Positions 1-9,344 of a DNA stretch of 64,000 nt are shown in pieces (within the stretch, counting starts at the first letter, position 1; every line of letters starts with the position of its first letter). The notes beneath the pieces are model-generated. The model was not told where the DNA came from and ran no database searches. It was given only the letters and a program-made list of their open reading frames with translations. The DNA comes from an uncultured Collinsella sp. (lineage in GTDB: Bacteria > Actinomycetota > Coriobacteriia > Coriobacteriales > Coriobacteriaceae). The DNA lies in contig CABUTR010000008.1 in NCBI GenBank assembly GCA_902494555.1, forward strand, positions 1-64,000. The letters run 5' to 3'. A program made the position numbers and the translations under genes.

Positions 1-237
1 ATGCGACACTGAAGTCAGTGTCCATCCTCGCAGTATCCGGTTCTCAAGGTGCACGCCTGCGCGGTGTATCCGGTCCGACCGGGCCGCGCGGCAAGGAGAT
101 ATATTGCCAGACCGGAGGGCCCCCGGGGGCGGGAATCTGGGCGTACACATTTCCTACATATATTAAGACCCTACTTACGTTTGCCAGCCGTTCTCTACCA
201 CTCACCGAGGGCCTCTTTATAGTGAAGCGTCATATAG
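1..237. other. Non-coding left edge with inverted repeats
   Basis: No credible gene is visible before the stop codon of the phosphohexomutase gene. The stretch holds a perfect inverted repeat with 8-bp arms at 5-12/15-22. It also holds a nested structure in which CCGGTC (70-75) can pair with GACCGG (110-115) around a small hairpin, GGCAA (90-94) with TTGCC (104-108). The motif GTATCCGGT occurs twice, near 33 and 66. It may be a 3' flank, a structured RNA or a repeat; I could not match it to any RNA family I know. Confidence 0.4.
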
Positions 238-1638
238 CTAAAGCTGATAGGCTCCCTTGGCCAAGGCACAGCCGGCATCGAGCAACCCATCGCGCTCCTC
301 CACCGAGAACCCCTCGGCGTATACGCGAACCACCGGTTCGGTCCCGCTGGGGCGGATCAGCAGCCAGGTGTCATCCTCGAATGCCAAACGTAAACCATCC
401 ATATGGCTTACAGCCTGCGGCGCCTTGCCGTAAATCGATTTGGGATTCATGCCGGGAAGCAGCGTTCGCAGCGATTCGGCGTCTTCGGCCTCAAGGCGCA
501 AATCGCGACGCCCATAACTCGTCTTACCAAAACTGGCCTCGAGCTGATCGACCAAAACGCCCAAGGGCGCGCCCGTCTTTGCCATAAGCTCACACAGAAT
601 CAGACAAGCAAGAATTCCATCACGCTCGGGCATATGCGCGGCGATGCCGATACCGCCGGCCTCCTCGCCTCCCATGAGGACGCCGCCCTTCTTCATCTCT
701 GCAGCTATATATTTGAAACCGACTGGCTTAACGGTCACACGACAGCCAAGCGCCTCAGCAATGCGGCGCACGAGCGTCGAGCACGAGAGATTGACGACGA
801 CACGCCCCTCCAAATTGCGGAATTGAACGAGGTCACCCAAAACAAGCGCCATGATTTGGTGCGGATGAATATATCTACCGCGTTCGTCGACCGCGCCGAT
901 ACGGTCGGCATCGCCGTCGGTCACCAGGCCCGCGCACGCCCCGTCCTCGACAACCGCACGCTCGCAAGCGTCCACCCACGGCTCAACAGGGTCGGGGCAA
1001 ATGTCCTCTTGATCGGACGACTGTCCGGCATGGATCTCGTGCACCTCGACGCCTAGCTCCCGCAGCAGATCGGCAAGATATCCCTGGGCCGCGCCGCCCA
1101 TGGGGTCAACTACCACACGCAGGTGAGCGGCTCGAATGGCCTCGGCATCGACAAACGATGCCACCGCCTGCATATAGTCAGGAATAATATCCGCGGTGCG
1201 ATAGCGTTCCTCGACCCCCATCGGCTCGGGGGCCATGGTCTCTTCGAGTTCCTCGATGACATCCTGATTGGCCGTCGAGCCATCTCCCATGCGCAGTTTA
1301 AGGCACAGATACCCCTGCGGATGATGGGACCCCGTCACCATGAGCGCACCGCAGGCCTCGCCGTCATACGCCGCCGCCCACGTAAGGGCGGGAGTCGGGA
1401 CAGGCCGAGATGCGAGCACTGCGTCCAATCCGTGAGCCGCAAGCACGCCTGCCGCAAGCTCAGCGAACTCGCGCGCCCGCGGCCGGGTGTCGAAACCTAC
1501 ATATACTGTTTTACCGGGATTGATCTTTTGCCACAACTCGCCGACGGCATCGGCAATGCGGGCAACGTTGTCGGCGGTAAAGTCGTCGTCGACGCGGGCG
1601 CGCCAACCGTCAGTTCCAAAATGAATTATCGCGCACAC
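238..1638 (-). CDS. Phosphoglucomutase/phosphomannomutase family protein
   Basis: An alpha-D-phosphohexomutase that moves a phosphate between C1 and C6 of a hexose, feeding sugar phosphates into glycolysis or cell-wall precursor synthesis. All four family signatures are present in order: the phosphoserine loop TGSHHP (about residues 103-108, active Ser104), the metal loop DGDADRIG (241-248), the sugar-binding loop GGEEAGGIG (323-331) and the phosphate-binding loop RPSGTEP (429-435). The chosen start is GTG at 1638, preceded by AGGTG seven bases upstream, which gives 466 residues beginning just before FGTDGWRA; a longer ATG-started reading adds 28 residues with no family similarity. It lies downstream of a terminator that separates it from the homocysteine methyltransferase gene. 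Glucose versus mannose specificity cannot be settled from sequence alone. Confidence 0.9.
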   Translation of the reverse strand: MCAIIHFGTDGWRARVDDDFTADNVARIADAVGELWQKINPGKTVYVGFDTRPRAREFAELAAGVLAAHGLDAVLASRPVPTPALTWAAAYDGEACGALMVTGSHHPQGYLCLKLRMGDGSTANQDVIEELEETMAPEPMGVEERYRTADIIPDYMQAVASFVDAEAIRAAHLRVVVDPMGGAAQGYLADLLRELGVEVHEIHAGQSSDQEDICPDPVEPWVDACERAVVEDGACAGLVTDGDADRIGAVDERGRYIHPHQIMALVLGDLVQFRNLEGRVVVNLSCSTLVRRIAEALGCRVTVKPVGFKYIAAEMKKGGVLMGGEEAGGIGIAAHMPERDGILACLILCELMAKTGAPLGVLVDQLEASFGKTSYGRRDLRLEAEDAESLRTLLPGMNPKSIYGKAPQAVSHMDGLRLAFEDDTWLLIRPSGTEPVVRVYAEGFSVEERDGLLDAGCALAKGAYQL

Positions 1639-1759
1639 GCGCAGACACCTCACAGTGTTTGGATCATGGTACGCATGCGGTATACCCGCAACGCTCGCCC
1701 AGCAACCTGCCAAAACCGCCATTCACCATTTGGGCAAATGTTACCGACGATATGTAACC

Positions 1760-1791
1760 AATAAAAAAACCGCCCCGTATGGAGCGGTTTT
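1760..1791 (-). terminator. Rho-independent terminator after the homocysteine methyltransferase gene
   Basis: Read on the minus strand, AAAACCGC (1791-1784) pairs with GCGGTTTT (1773-1766) around a short GC-capped loop and runs into a stretch of T residues. It begins 6 nt past the stop codon at 1797 and should end the dtxR-methyltransferase transcript before the phosphohexomutase gene. Confidence 0.75.
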
Positions 1792-1796
1792 GACCT

Positions 1797-2690
1797 TTAT
1801 ATATCGAGCGCCTCGGCCATCGCCGCCGTGGTAATCGCCGTGGTTCCACAGCAACTGCCCACCATTGCGGCACCGGCATGTCTCCATTCGATGCAAGCGC
1901 GCGCGAAGGCTTCGGGGTTCTCACGCCACACAGGACCATCCTGAGTTTGGACCGGATCGCCCACGTTGGGGCGTACCGTGACGGGCGTAGTCGCCGATGC
2001 AACCATCCTGGGCACCGCCACGTTCGCGGCCGCAAGTGAACAGCAGTTAACGCCAACCGAGTTTGCGCCGTGCTTTTCGGCGTACAAAACGGCAGCCTCG
2101 ATGTTGAGGCCATCGCCTAGCAGGTCGCCTTTATCGTCAACGACAAAACTCACCAAAACAGGCATGCCGTCGGCGGCATCCTGGGCGCCGGCAAGCATGG
2201 GCTGCAAATTACGAATAGACGTCACCGTTTCGATCAGCAGACCGTCAACACCAGCATTGAGCAGGTCGTATGCCTGCTCTCGCGAAATGCCTCGGATTTC
2301 TCGATATTCGGCAGAGTCTTCGGCAAACCACTCAATGCCGATCGGGCCCATCGAGCCCAGCAGCAGCTGAGGGTGCGCCTGGCGCGCATCGTCGACGGCA
2401 CCGCGATTGACCTCAGCCACGGACGGCGTAATCTGATCTTGCTTGAGGGCAAAGCTTGATGCCTGAAAGGTATTGGTAATGAGCACCTGCGCACCGGCGG
2501 CGACATACAGGCGATGAATACGAGAAACGGTCTGCGGCTCGGCAAGGTTCCAAAACGCCGGTGGGATGTCGGCAGCGTCGTATTCACTCATCAGCACGCT
2601 GCCCATGGGGCCCTGCATCAACAGGGTCTCGCTCGACATGCGGCGCATAAGTTCCTCGCCGCCGGGGCGGTTGTAATAACTCGTATCCAT
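1797..2690 (-). CDS. Homocysteine S-methyltransferase
   Basis: A stand-alone homocysteine S-methyltransferase barrel (pfam S-methyl_trans) that methylates homocysteine to methionine with a methyl donor such as S-methylmethionine, or a corrinoid/folate partner. The zinc thiolates expected of the family are visible: NCC at residues 215-217 and the paired cysteines in GSCCGTT (Cys280, Cys281). The QGPMG loop near residue 28 matches the usual DGGMG. At 297 residues it is the size of MmuM/YitJ-N-type enzymes and lacks the cobalamin and folate modules of MetH. ATG at 2690 lies 12 nt after the DtxR-type gene, implying co-transcription. A second ATG at 2648 has a better-placed GAGGA and may be the true start. 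The methyl donor is not determined by the sequence. Confidence 0.85.
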   Translation of the reverse strand: MDTSYYNRPGGEELMRRMSSETLLMQGPMGSVLMSEYDAADIPPAFWNLAEPQTVSRIHRLYVAAGAQVLITNTFQASSFALKQDQITPSVAEVNRGAVDDARQAHPQLLLGSMGPIGIEWFAEDSAEYREIRGISREQAYDLLNAGVDGLLIETVTSIRNLQPMLAGAQDAADGMPVLVSFVVDDKGDLLGDGLNIEAAVLYAEKHGANSVGVNCCSLAAANVAVPRMVASATTPVTVRPNVGDPVQTQDGPVWRENPEAFARACIEWRHAGAAMVGSCCGTTAITTAAMAEALDI

Positions 2691-2702
2691 ATATGTGTTT
2701 CG

Positions 2703-3125
2703 CTATTCCTCGACGCTGATTCCCTGTTTTTCGAGATAGGCGAGCCAGCGGCTCATCGTGTCCTCGGAAAGCGCATGTTCCATCATGCACGCCTCGGAAT
2801 CGGCCCGCTCAAAATCGACGCCGAGCTCCTGGACCAAAAACGTGCGGACAAGGCGATGGCGGTACCAGATAGCCGTGCCGACCTCGCGACCACGATCGGT
2901 CAGGATGACCTTGCCGTAATGCGATTGCTCGACAAGCTCGGACGCCTTAAGCGCCGAAACTGCCTTATTGACCGATGCCTTGGAGACACCAAGACGCTGC
3001 GCGATGTCGACCGATCGCACGCCACTGGTCTCCCCTTCTTCACTTTCGATGCGAACCATGCACTCCAAGTAGTCTTCGTTCGCCACCGTTAGGTGCAGCT
3101 CGCGCGAGCTATTTGTCGTATCCAT
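2703..3125 (-). CDS. DtxR/MntR-family metal-dependent regulator
   Basis: A 140-residue member of the iron/manganese-dependent repressor family. The N-terminal winged helix (ANEDYLECMVRI, then DIAQRLGVSKASVNKAVSAL at about 43-62) binds DNA. The following dimerisation and metal-binding region carries RHRLVRTFLVQELGV and EACMMEHALS, with the Cys/Glu/His ligands typical of MntR-like proteins. There is no C-terminal SH3-like domain, so it resembles short MntR more than full-length DtxR/IdeR. It is divergent from pepT, with a perfect palindrome between them, and sits in front of the homocysteine methyltransferase gene. Autoregulation through the palindrome is inferred. The metal sensed cannot be told from sequence. 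Confidence 0.85.
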   Translation of the reverse strand: MDTTNSSRELHLTVANEDYLECMVRIESEEGETSGVRSVDIAQRLGVSKASVNKAVSALKASELVEQSHYGKVILTDRGREVGTAIWYRHRLVRTFLVQELGVDFERADSEACMMEHALSEDTMSRWLAYLEKQGISVEE

Positions 3126-3156
3126 GACCTTCCGTCCCTTCTGCGTTCAAAGGCTG

Positions 3157-3207
3157 ATTCTACCCCATCCAAGCGTCGCGGTATGCCGGGGCATACCGTG
3201 CTAGAGT
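3157..3207. promoter_or_regulatory. Divergent promoter region with an 18-20 bp palindromic operator
   Basis: CGGTATGCC (3179-3187) is followed after two bases by its exact reverse complement (3190-3198). A -10-like TAGAAT for the regulator lies on the minus strand at 3162-3157, and TAGAGT for pepT on the plus strand at 3202-3207. The palindrome therefore covers the -35 region of both, a position suited to a repressor. The likely ligand is the adjacent DtxR-type protein. The motif is seen directly; the binding partner is inferred. Confidence 0.55.
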
Positions 3208-3245
3208 TCTTGTTGCACACGACGACCAAGATTGGAGCGGTCCTT

Positions 3246-4493
3246 ATGGAAAACAACATCACGAACTCCGACGTCCTTGAGCGCTTTTTGCGCTACGTCC
3301 AAATCAACACACAATCCGAGGATGCAAACTGCGACCAGGTGCCTTCGAGCACCGTTCAGTTTGACCTTGCCAACATCCTGGCCGAGGAGCTGCGCGAGCT
3401 CGGCGCGGCCGATGCCCATGTGACCGAACATGCCTACGTCTGCGCGCATATTCCTGCGAGCGCGGGCGCTGAGGACAGGCCCGCTCTGGGCCTGATCGCG
3501 CACCTCGACACCACCGAGGTTGCGCCGGGCGCCGGCGTGAAGCCGCACATTGTGCACTACGAAGGCGGCGACCTGGTCTGCGGTACCGCCGACGGCAAGC
3601 CCGTGGCCATGAGCACCGCCAAGCTTCCCGCCCTGAACGACCTTGTGGGTGAGGACTTGGTCTGCAGTGACGGCACCACACTGCTGGGCGCCGACGACAA
3701 GGCCGGCGTCGCCGAGATCATGGCGCTTGTCGCGCGTATCGCTCAGGACCCCTCGCTGCCCCACCCCGCACTCGGCATTTGCTTCTGTCCTGACGAGGAG
3801 ATCGGCCACGGAGCCGAGCTGTTGGATATCGATACCTTTGGCTGCAAGTACGCCTACACGGTCGACGGCGGCCCTATCGGCGAGCTGGAGTGGGAGTGCT
3901 TTAACGCCGCCGAGGCAACCGTTCGCTTTGAGGGCCAGTCCATCCATCCCGGTGACGCCAAGGGCCGCATGGTCAACGCGGGCAATCTGTTCTGTGACTT
4001 CAACGCGCTGCTCCCTTATGCGCAGCGCCCGGAATACACCGAGGGCTACGAGGGCTTCTATCATCTTGAGGGCGTGTCTGCAACCGTCGACCACGCTACG
4101 GCGCGCTATATCGTTCGCGACCACGACGCGGCAAAGTTCCAGCAGAAGCTCGCGCTGATTGATTCCGCCGCAGCCCTACTCAACCAGCGCCTGGGCGAGG
4201 AACTCGTGACGGTCGAGATCAAGCAGCAGTACCGCAACATGGCCGAGATCGTGCGTGACTACCCCGAGCTTATCGATGTCGCCAAGGAAGCCTACCTTGC
4301 CTGCGGCATTGAGCCCCAGGTGCTGCCGATTCGCGGTGGTACCGACGGTGCGCAGCTGTCGTTCCGCGGCCTGCCCTGCCCCAACCTTTCCACGGGCGGC
4401 TACTGCTACCACGGCGTTAACGAGTTTGTCCCGGTCAGCTCGCTCGTCAAGATGACCGACGTCCTCCAGGAACTCGTCGCCCGCTTCGCATAA
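3246..4493 (+). CDS. pepT: Peptidase T (tripeptide aminopeptidase)
   Basis: A cytoplasmic di-zinc M20B aminopeptidase that releases the N-terminal residue from tripeptides. The protein is 415 residues, as expected. Zinc ligands and catalytic residues are visible: HLDTTE (His86, Asp88), GADDKAG (Asp150/151), the catalytic CPDEEIG (Glu184/185) and the IHPGDAKG lid motif. ATG at 3246 follows GGAG (3234-3237) by eight bases; codons upstream in this frame belong to the promoter. The gene is divergent from the DtxR-type regulator across the palindrome at 3179-3198 and is followed by a strong terminator, so it is probably monocistronic. Control by the neighbouring regulator is an inference from that layout. 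Confidence 0.93.
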   Translation: MENNITNSDVLERFLRYVQINTQSEDANCDQVPSSTVQFDLANILAEELRELGAADAHVTEHAYVCAHIPASAGAEDRPALGLIAHLDTTEVAPGAGVKPHIVHYEGGDLVCGTADGKPVAMSTAKLPALNDLVGEDLVCSDGTTLLGADDKAGVAEIMALVARIAQDPSLPHPALGICFCPDEEIGHGAELLDIDTFGCKYAYTVDGGPIGELEWECFNAAEATVRFEGQSIHPGDAKGRMVNAGNLFCDFNALLPYAQRPEYTEGYEGFYHLEGVSATVDHATARYIVRDHDAAKFQQKLALIDSAAALLNQRLGEELVTVEIKQQYRNMAEIVRDYPELIDVAKEAYLACGIEPQVLPIRGGTDGAQLSFRGLPCPNLSTGGYCYHGVNEFVPVSSLVKMTDVLQELVARFA

Positions 4494-4520
4494 GCCCGGC
4501 CGCACAAGCCTAAACGACAA

Positions 4521-4556
4521 ACCGCCCCGTCCTCTACAGAGAACGGGGCGGTTTTT
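4521..4556 (+). terminator. Terminator of pepT
   Basis: ACCGCCCCGT (4521-4530) pairs perfectly with ACGGGGCGGT (4543-4552), followed by a T run to 4556. The right arm plus T run, with surrounding bases, is repeated almost exactly at about 4624-4650 without its left arm, which looks like a partial duplication. Confidence 0.85.
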
Positions 4557-4658
4557 GATGCAAGGAGTGTCCCAACCTGCCGGCAAAAAAGGAACGTCCC
4601 CAAGTGCCAAGTGCTCAAAAACGAGAACGGGGCGGTTTTTCGTGCAAGGGGAGTAGTC

Positions 4659-4718
4659 AGTAGTCATTGGGGACGTTCTTGTTTGACTAGTCGTTTAAGA
4701 ACGTCCCCAATGACTACT
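4659..4718. repeat. Palindromic repeat, GGGGACGTTCTT family (copy 1)
   Basis: A 22-bp perfect inverted repeat, 4659-4680 against 4697-4718, with core GGGGACGTTCTT/AAGAACGTCCCC and loop 4681-4696. Related copies lie at 20223-20246 (one arm) and 21712-21767 (two arms), and a half-site at about 4590. There is no T run after the stem, so it is not an ordinary terminator. It looks like a REP-type intergenic repeat. Confidence 0.8.
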
Positions 4719-4744
4719 CTCCAATGTTTTGGCAACGACAGTGA

Positions 4745-4885
4745 GCGGGCCGCATTTGAGACAAGGTGACGTGAAACGAAAGGGCGCCGACCTTCTGGTC
4801 GCGCCCTTGAAGTTGAACGTCAGATTGTCCAAATGCGGCCTGCGCAGCGTCAAGCGGTTACGCGGTTTGGTAAAACCGCGTAACC
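4745..4885. repeat. Structured repeat G, copy 1
   Basis: A composite fold. The outer stem of 14 bp (4745-4758/4830-4843) continues through GACAA/TTGTC (4760-4764/4825-4829), a GG/GA internal loop and TGACGT/ACGTCA (4767-4772/4817-4822), capped by a GC-rich hairpin around 4782-4806. A linker containing GCAGCGTC leads to a 13-bp hairpin with a GGTA loop (4856-4868/4873-4885). The last hairpin touches the stop codon of the LCP gene at 4886. The same architecture recurs at 20294, 26358 and 39264 with different but complementary stem sequences. Confidence 0.85.
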
Positions 4886-6109
4886 CTAATAGTTGGCATC
4901 GTAGCCGTTGCCGTCGCCAGTGGGCTCTTCGTAGTAACCGGAGCTGTCGCCCGAGTCTGCCGAGTCTTCCGAACTGCCTGACGAAGTGGCGGCACCGTTG
5001 GCGTAGTCGTCGGACGTGTTTCTGTTGATGTCGCCAATCGTGGAGCTGGTACCATCGGACAGGCCCATGGTATTAGGGCCCTTGGGATCCTTACCAGCGT
5101 CGACGCGCTTCATCATTTCCTTGAGCTCGTCCTCGTAGACAAAGACGTAGCTCACGCCATCAATCATGGTGCTGTCATCGGCATACGAAGGTAAGTTGGC
5201 CGAATAGATGCCGTCAACATCCATGCCGCGCATGGCATTGACCGTAGAGACGATGTCCTGAACGCTCATATCGGTCACGAGCATGTTAGACAGCGAATTG
5301 ACGAGGTCGAAGACCTTGGTGGCATCGAAGTTGTTGAGGATCTGTTTGGCGAGGGCGCCGAGCACCTGACGCTGATGACGCATGCGTGTGTAGTCGCCAT
5401 CCGCATAGGTGTAGCGGCAGCGGGCATAGGTAAGGGCGGTCGCGCCATCCATGTGCTGCTGACCGGCGGTGATCTTAATGTCGAGATGCTCGGGGTCGTC
5501 GACATCGTCGGTTGCGTTAATGTCGATGCCGCCGACCGAATCGATGAGCGACTTCATGCCGTCGAAGCTGACCTCGGCATAATGGGAAATCTGAACACCG
5601 CACAGCTCGTTGACCGCCTGGACCATGGCCTCGGCGCCGCCAACGGTATGGCAGGCGTTGATCTTCATGGTCTCGCCCTTGTACACGACCTTGGTGTCAC
5701 GCGGAACGGAAATGAGTGTCGCCTGCTTTTTCGTGGGGTCGATACGCGCCAGGATAATCGAGTCGGCGCGATATGTATCCTCGCCCGGGCGACCGTCAGT
5801 GCCAAGGAGTAGCACGTAGAACGGGTCCTTTGCCTCGTCGGCATCAACCAGAACCCGACGCAGATTGTCGGTGATGACATTGGAATTGCCGAGCTTGCCC
5901 ATAACGGTGGCAAACCACAGGCCGGCAGCAGTCGTAGCGCTCAGCAGCACGCCGAGCACAGCAATGAGCGCGACGCGGCGAACCGTATGACCACGACGGC
6001 GCTGACGGGCGCGCTCGGAATAGCGGGCAACGTTATCACGGCTATAGATTTTTGCCTGAGCGCCGGTCGAAGGTCTTCGAGATTCCGTAAGGGGCTTTTT
6101 CTTAAACAT
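4886..6109 (-). CDS. LytR-CpsA-Psr family cell-wall ligase
   Basis: A 407-residue membrane-anchored LCP protein. Enzymes of this family transfer undecaprenyl-phosphate-linked glycopolymers (teichoic acid or polysaccharide) to peptidoglycan on the outer face of the membrane. A basic cytoplasmic tail is followed by one transmembrane helix (about 43-68), then the LCP catalytic domain, with LLLGTDGR, the RADSIILARID strand, SVPRDT, and the conserved arginines of TRMRHQRQVL. The C-terminus is a low-complexity Ser/Gly/Asp/Tyr tail. The start chosen is ATG at 6109, six bases after AGG; a TTG two codons upstream is less likely. It follows murA by 12 nt, so the two envelope genes are probably co-transcribed. 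Structured repeat G abuts its stop. Confidence 0.9.
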   Translation of the reverse strand: MFKKKPLTESRRPSTGAQAKIYSRDNVARYSERARQRRRGHTVRRVALIAVLGVLLSATTAAGLWFATVMGKLGNSNVITDNLRRVLVDADEAKDPFYVLLLGTDGRPGEDTYRADSIILARIDPTKKQATLISVPRDTKVVYKGETMKINACHTVGGAEAMVQAVNELCGVQISHYAEVSFDGMKSLIDSVGGIDINATDDVDDPEHLDIKITAGQQHMDGATALTYARCRYTYADGDYTRMRHQRQVLGALAKQILNNFDATKVFDLVNSLSNMLVTDMSVQDIVSTVNAMRGMDVDGIYSANLPSYADDSTMIDGVSYVFVYEDELKEMMKRVDAGKDPKGPNTMGLSDGTSSTIGDINRNTSDDYANGAATSSGSSEDSADSGDSSGYYEEPTGDGNGYDANY

Positions 6110-6121
6110 AGGCAACCTGCA

Positions 6122-7405
6122 TTAGTAGATGACGGGATCGGGAACAGTGGCGTGCTCGACACGGGCGCCAAGCGCCTGCAGCTTTTCAACAAACCGCTCG
6201 TAGCCGCGCTTAATGTGATGAATGGCCGAGACCTCGGTCGTGCCGTCGGCAATGAGGCCGGCAACGACAAGCGCCGCGCCGCCACGAAGGTCCGGTGAGG
6301 TTACCTGAGCGCCGGAGAAGCCCTTGACGCCGTGAATCATAGCGTGATGGCTCTCGATGCGAATATCGGCGCCCATGCGCACCAGCTCGGATGCAAACAT
6401 AAAGCGATTCTCAAAGATATTCTCGGTGATAACGGAGCTGCCGTCGGCCAGAGCGGAAAGCACCATGATCTGCGCCTGCATGTCCGTGGGGAAACCAGGG
6501 AATGGGAGCGTCTGGATATCGACCGGCTTGATGTGCTCGACACGATTCACGTGAACGCCATCCTCGATGCGTTCGCAATCGATGCCCATAAGCTCCATCT
6601 TCTTGAGCACCATTCCCAAGTGGATGGGGCAAAAGCCCGTGACATCGACACCGCGGTCGTCTGCCATCAACGCACCGGCAACGATAAAGGTACCGGCCTC
6701 GATGCGGTCACCCACCACGCGATGGGTAACGGGATGCAGCTCTTCCACGCCCTCGATGGTCACGACAGGCGTACCCGCGCCGACAATCTTGGCTCCCATC
6801 TCGTTAAGCATGTTGGCGAGATCGACGATCTCGGGCTCACGGGCGGCATTATCGATAACCGTGGTACCCTGCGCACGCACGGAGGCCATGATGAGGTTCT
6901 CGGTCGCACCGACGCTGGCGAACTCGAGTGTGACAGTAGTGCCGCGCAGGCCCTGAGGCGCATTGGCGTTGATATAGCCGTGGGCGGTATCGAACTCAAC
7001 GCCCAAGGCCTCAAGACCCAAGATATGCATATCGATCTTGCGAGCGCCCAGGTTGCAGCCGCCGGGCATGGCGATCTTGGCGCGATGGAAACGGCCCAAC
7101 AGGGGTCCCATCACGGCAGTGGAAGCGCGCATCTTGGCAATGAGCTCATAGGGCGCCTCCCAAGAATCGACCTGGGAGGTATCGATCTCGAGCGTGTGCT
7201 CGTCGAGAACATCGATCGTAGCGCCCATACCCTTGAGCACCTTGCCCATCACGTGGACATCGGAAATATCGGGCACGTTCTGCAGCGTCGTCTTGCCCGG
7301 CGCCAGAAGCGTTGCCGCCATGAGTTTGAGAGCGGAGTTCTTGGCGCCCGAAACAGGCACGGAACCTCCGATGGCATGGCCACCCTCAACGCGGATAATA
7401 TCCAA
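6122..7405 (-). CDS. murA: UDP-N-acetylglucosamine 1-carboxyvinyltransferase
   Basis: The first committed enzyme of peptidoglycan synthesis, transferring enolpyruvate from PEP to UDP-GlcNAc in the cytoplasm. It has 427 residues. The substrate lysine and asparagine are in SGAKNSAL (Lys22, Asn23), the conserved arginine is in KMRAS (Arg93), and the catalytic loop GGCNLGARKID carries Cys117, the residue alkylated by fosfomycin in this family. Because the cysteine is present, the enzyme is not of the naturally resistant Asp-type. It lies between the atp operon, from which a terminator separates it, and the LCP gene. Confidence 0.96.
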   Translation of the reverse strand: MDIIRVEGGHAIGGSVPVSGAKNSALKLMAATLLAPGKTTLQNVPDISDVHVMGKVLKGMGATIDVLDEHTLEIDTSQVDSWEAPYELIAKMRASTAVMGPLLGRFHRAKIAMPGGCNLGARKIDMHILGLEALGVEFDTAHGYINANAPQGLRGTTVTLEFASVGATENLIMASVRAQGTTVIDNAAREPEIVDLANMLNEMGAKIVGAGTPVVTIEGVEELHPVTHRVVGDRIEAGTFIVAGALMADDRGVDVTGFCPIHLGMVLKKMELMGIDCERIEDGVHVNRVEHIKPVDIQTLPFPGFPTDMQAQIMVLSALADGSSVITENIFENRFMFASELVRMGADIRIESHHAMIHGVKGFSGAQVTSPDLRGGAALVVAGLIADGTTEVSAIHHIKRGYERFVEKLQALGARVEHATVPDPVIY

Positions 7406-7419
7406 GGTCTACCCTTTCA

Positions 7420-7457
7420 AAAAGCATGCCCGGGGTGGCTGGGCCATCCCGGGCATG
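7420..7457 (-). terminator. Terminator after atpC
   Basis: CATGCCCGGG pairs with its complement across a 12-nt loop (arms about 7426-7435 and 7448-7457). On the minus strand the stem is followed by CTTTTTG. It should end the ATP synthase transcript ahead of murA, so murA probably has its own promoter or depends on read-through. Confidence 0.75.
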
Positions 7458-7493
7458 ATGTGTTCGCAAATGGTCGAACGCTAAAACGTTTGA

Positions 7494-7886
7494 CTATTGG
7501 GCAAGCTTGAGCTTACACCATGCGATTTCATTATAGAGGTAGGCGCGGCGTGCATCATCCTCCGACAAATTACCCAGCTTCTCTTCAAAACCTTGAATAT
7601 CAGCTTTAACCTTGTCGGCATCGACGGTCGCCAAATCGCAAGCGCGCTCGGCGAGAACGGTCACGACATCGTCCGCAACCTGGGCATAGCCGCCGGCCAC
7701 GGCAAACGTGTGGTCGACAGTGCCCATGGCCTTATCGGAAACGCGAACGTAACCGCGGTCGATCGTGCAGATTTCGCTGGAGTGAGCAGGCAGAACGCCA
7801 AACTCGCCATCCGTGGACGGAATCGACACAAACGCAGCGTCGCCCTCATAGGCGCAGCTCACGGGGCACACGATGCGGATACGCAT
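7494..7886 (-). CDS. atpC: ATP synthase F1 subunit epsilon
   Basis: Central-stalk subunit that couples the rotor ring to gamma and can inhibit ATP hydrolysis. The 130-residue protein has the N-terminal beta-sandwich (PSTDGEFGVLPAHSSE, the usual GxxGxLPxH region, then GGYAQV and VTVLAERA) and a C-terminal helical hairpin (residues 85-130). It is the last gene of the atp operon, three bases after atpD, and is followed by a terminator. Confidence 0.93.
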   Translation of the reverse strand: MRIRIVCPVSCAYEGDAAFVSIPSTDGEFGVLPAHSSEICTIDRGYVRVSDKAMGTVDHTFAVAGGYAQVADDVVTVLAERACDLATVDADKVKADIQGFEEKLGNLSEDDARRAYLYNEIAWCKLKLAQ

Positions 7887-7889
7887 AAC

Positions 7890-9343
<1,454 letters not shown>

Positions 9344-9344
<1 letters not shown>

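Noticed and set aside
4745..4885. Structured repeat G as an ordinary intrinsic terminator
   Set aside because: No T run follows any of its stems on either strand in any of the four copies, and copy 4 lies upstream of genes.
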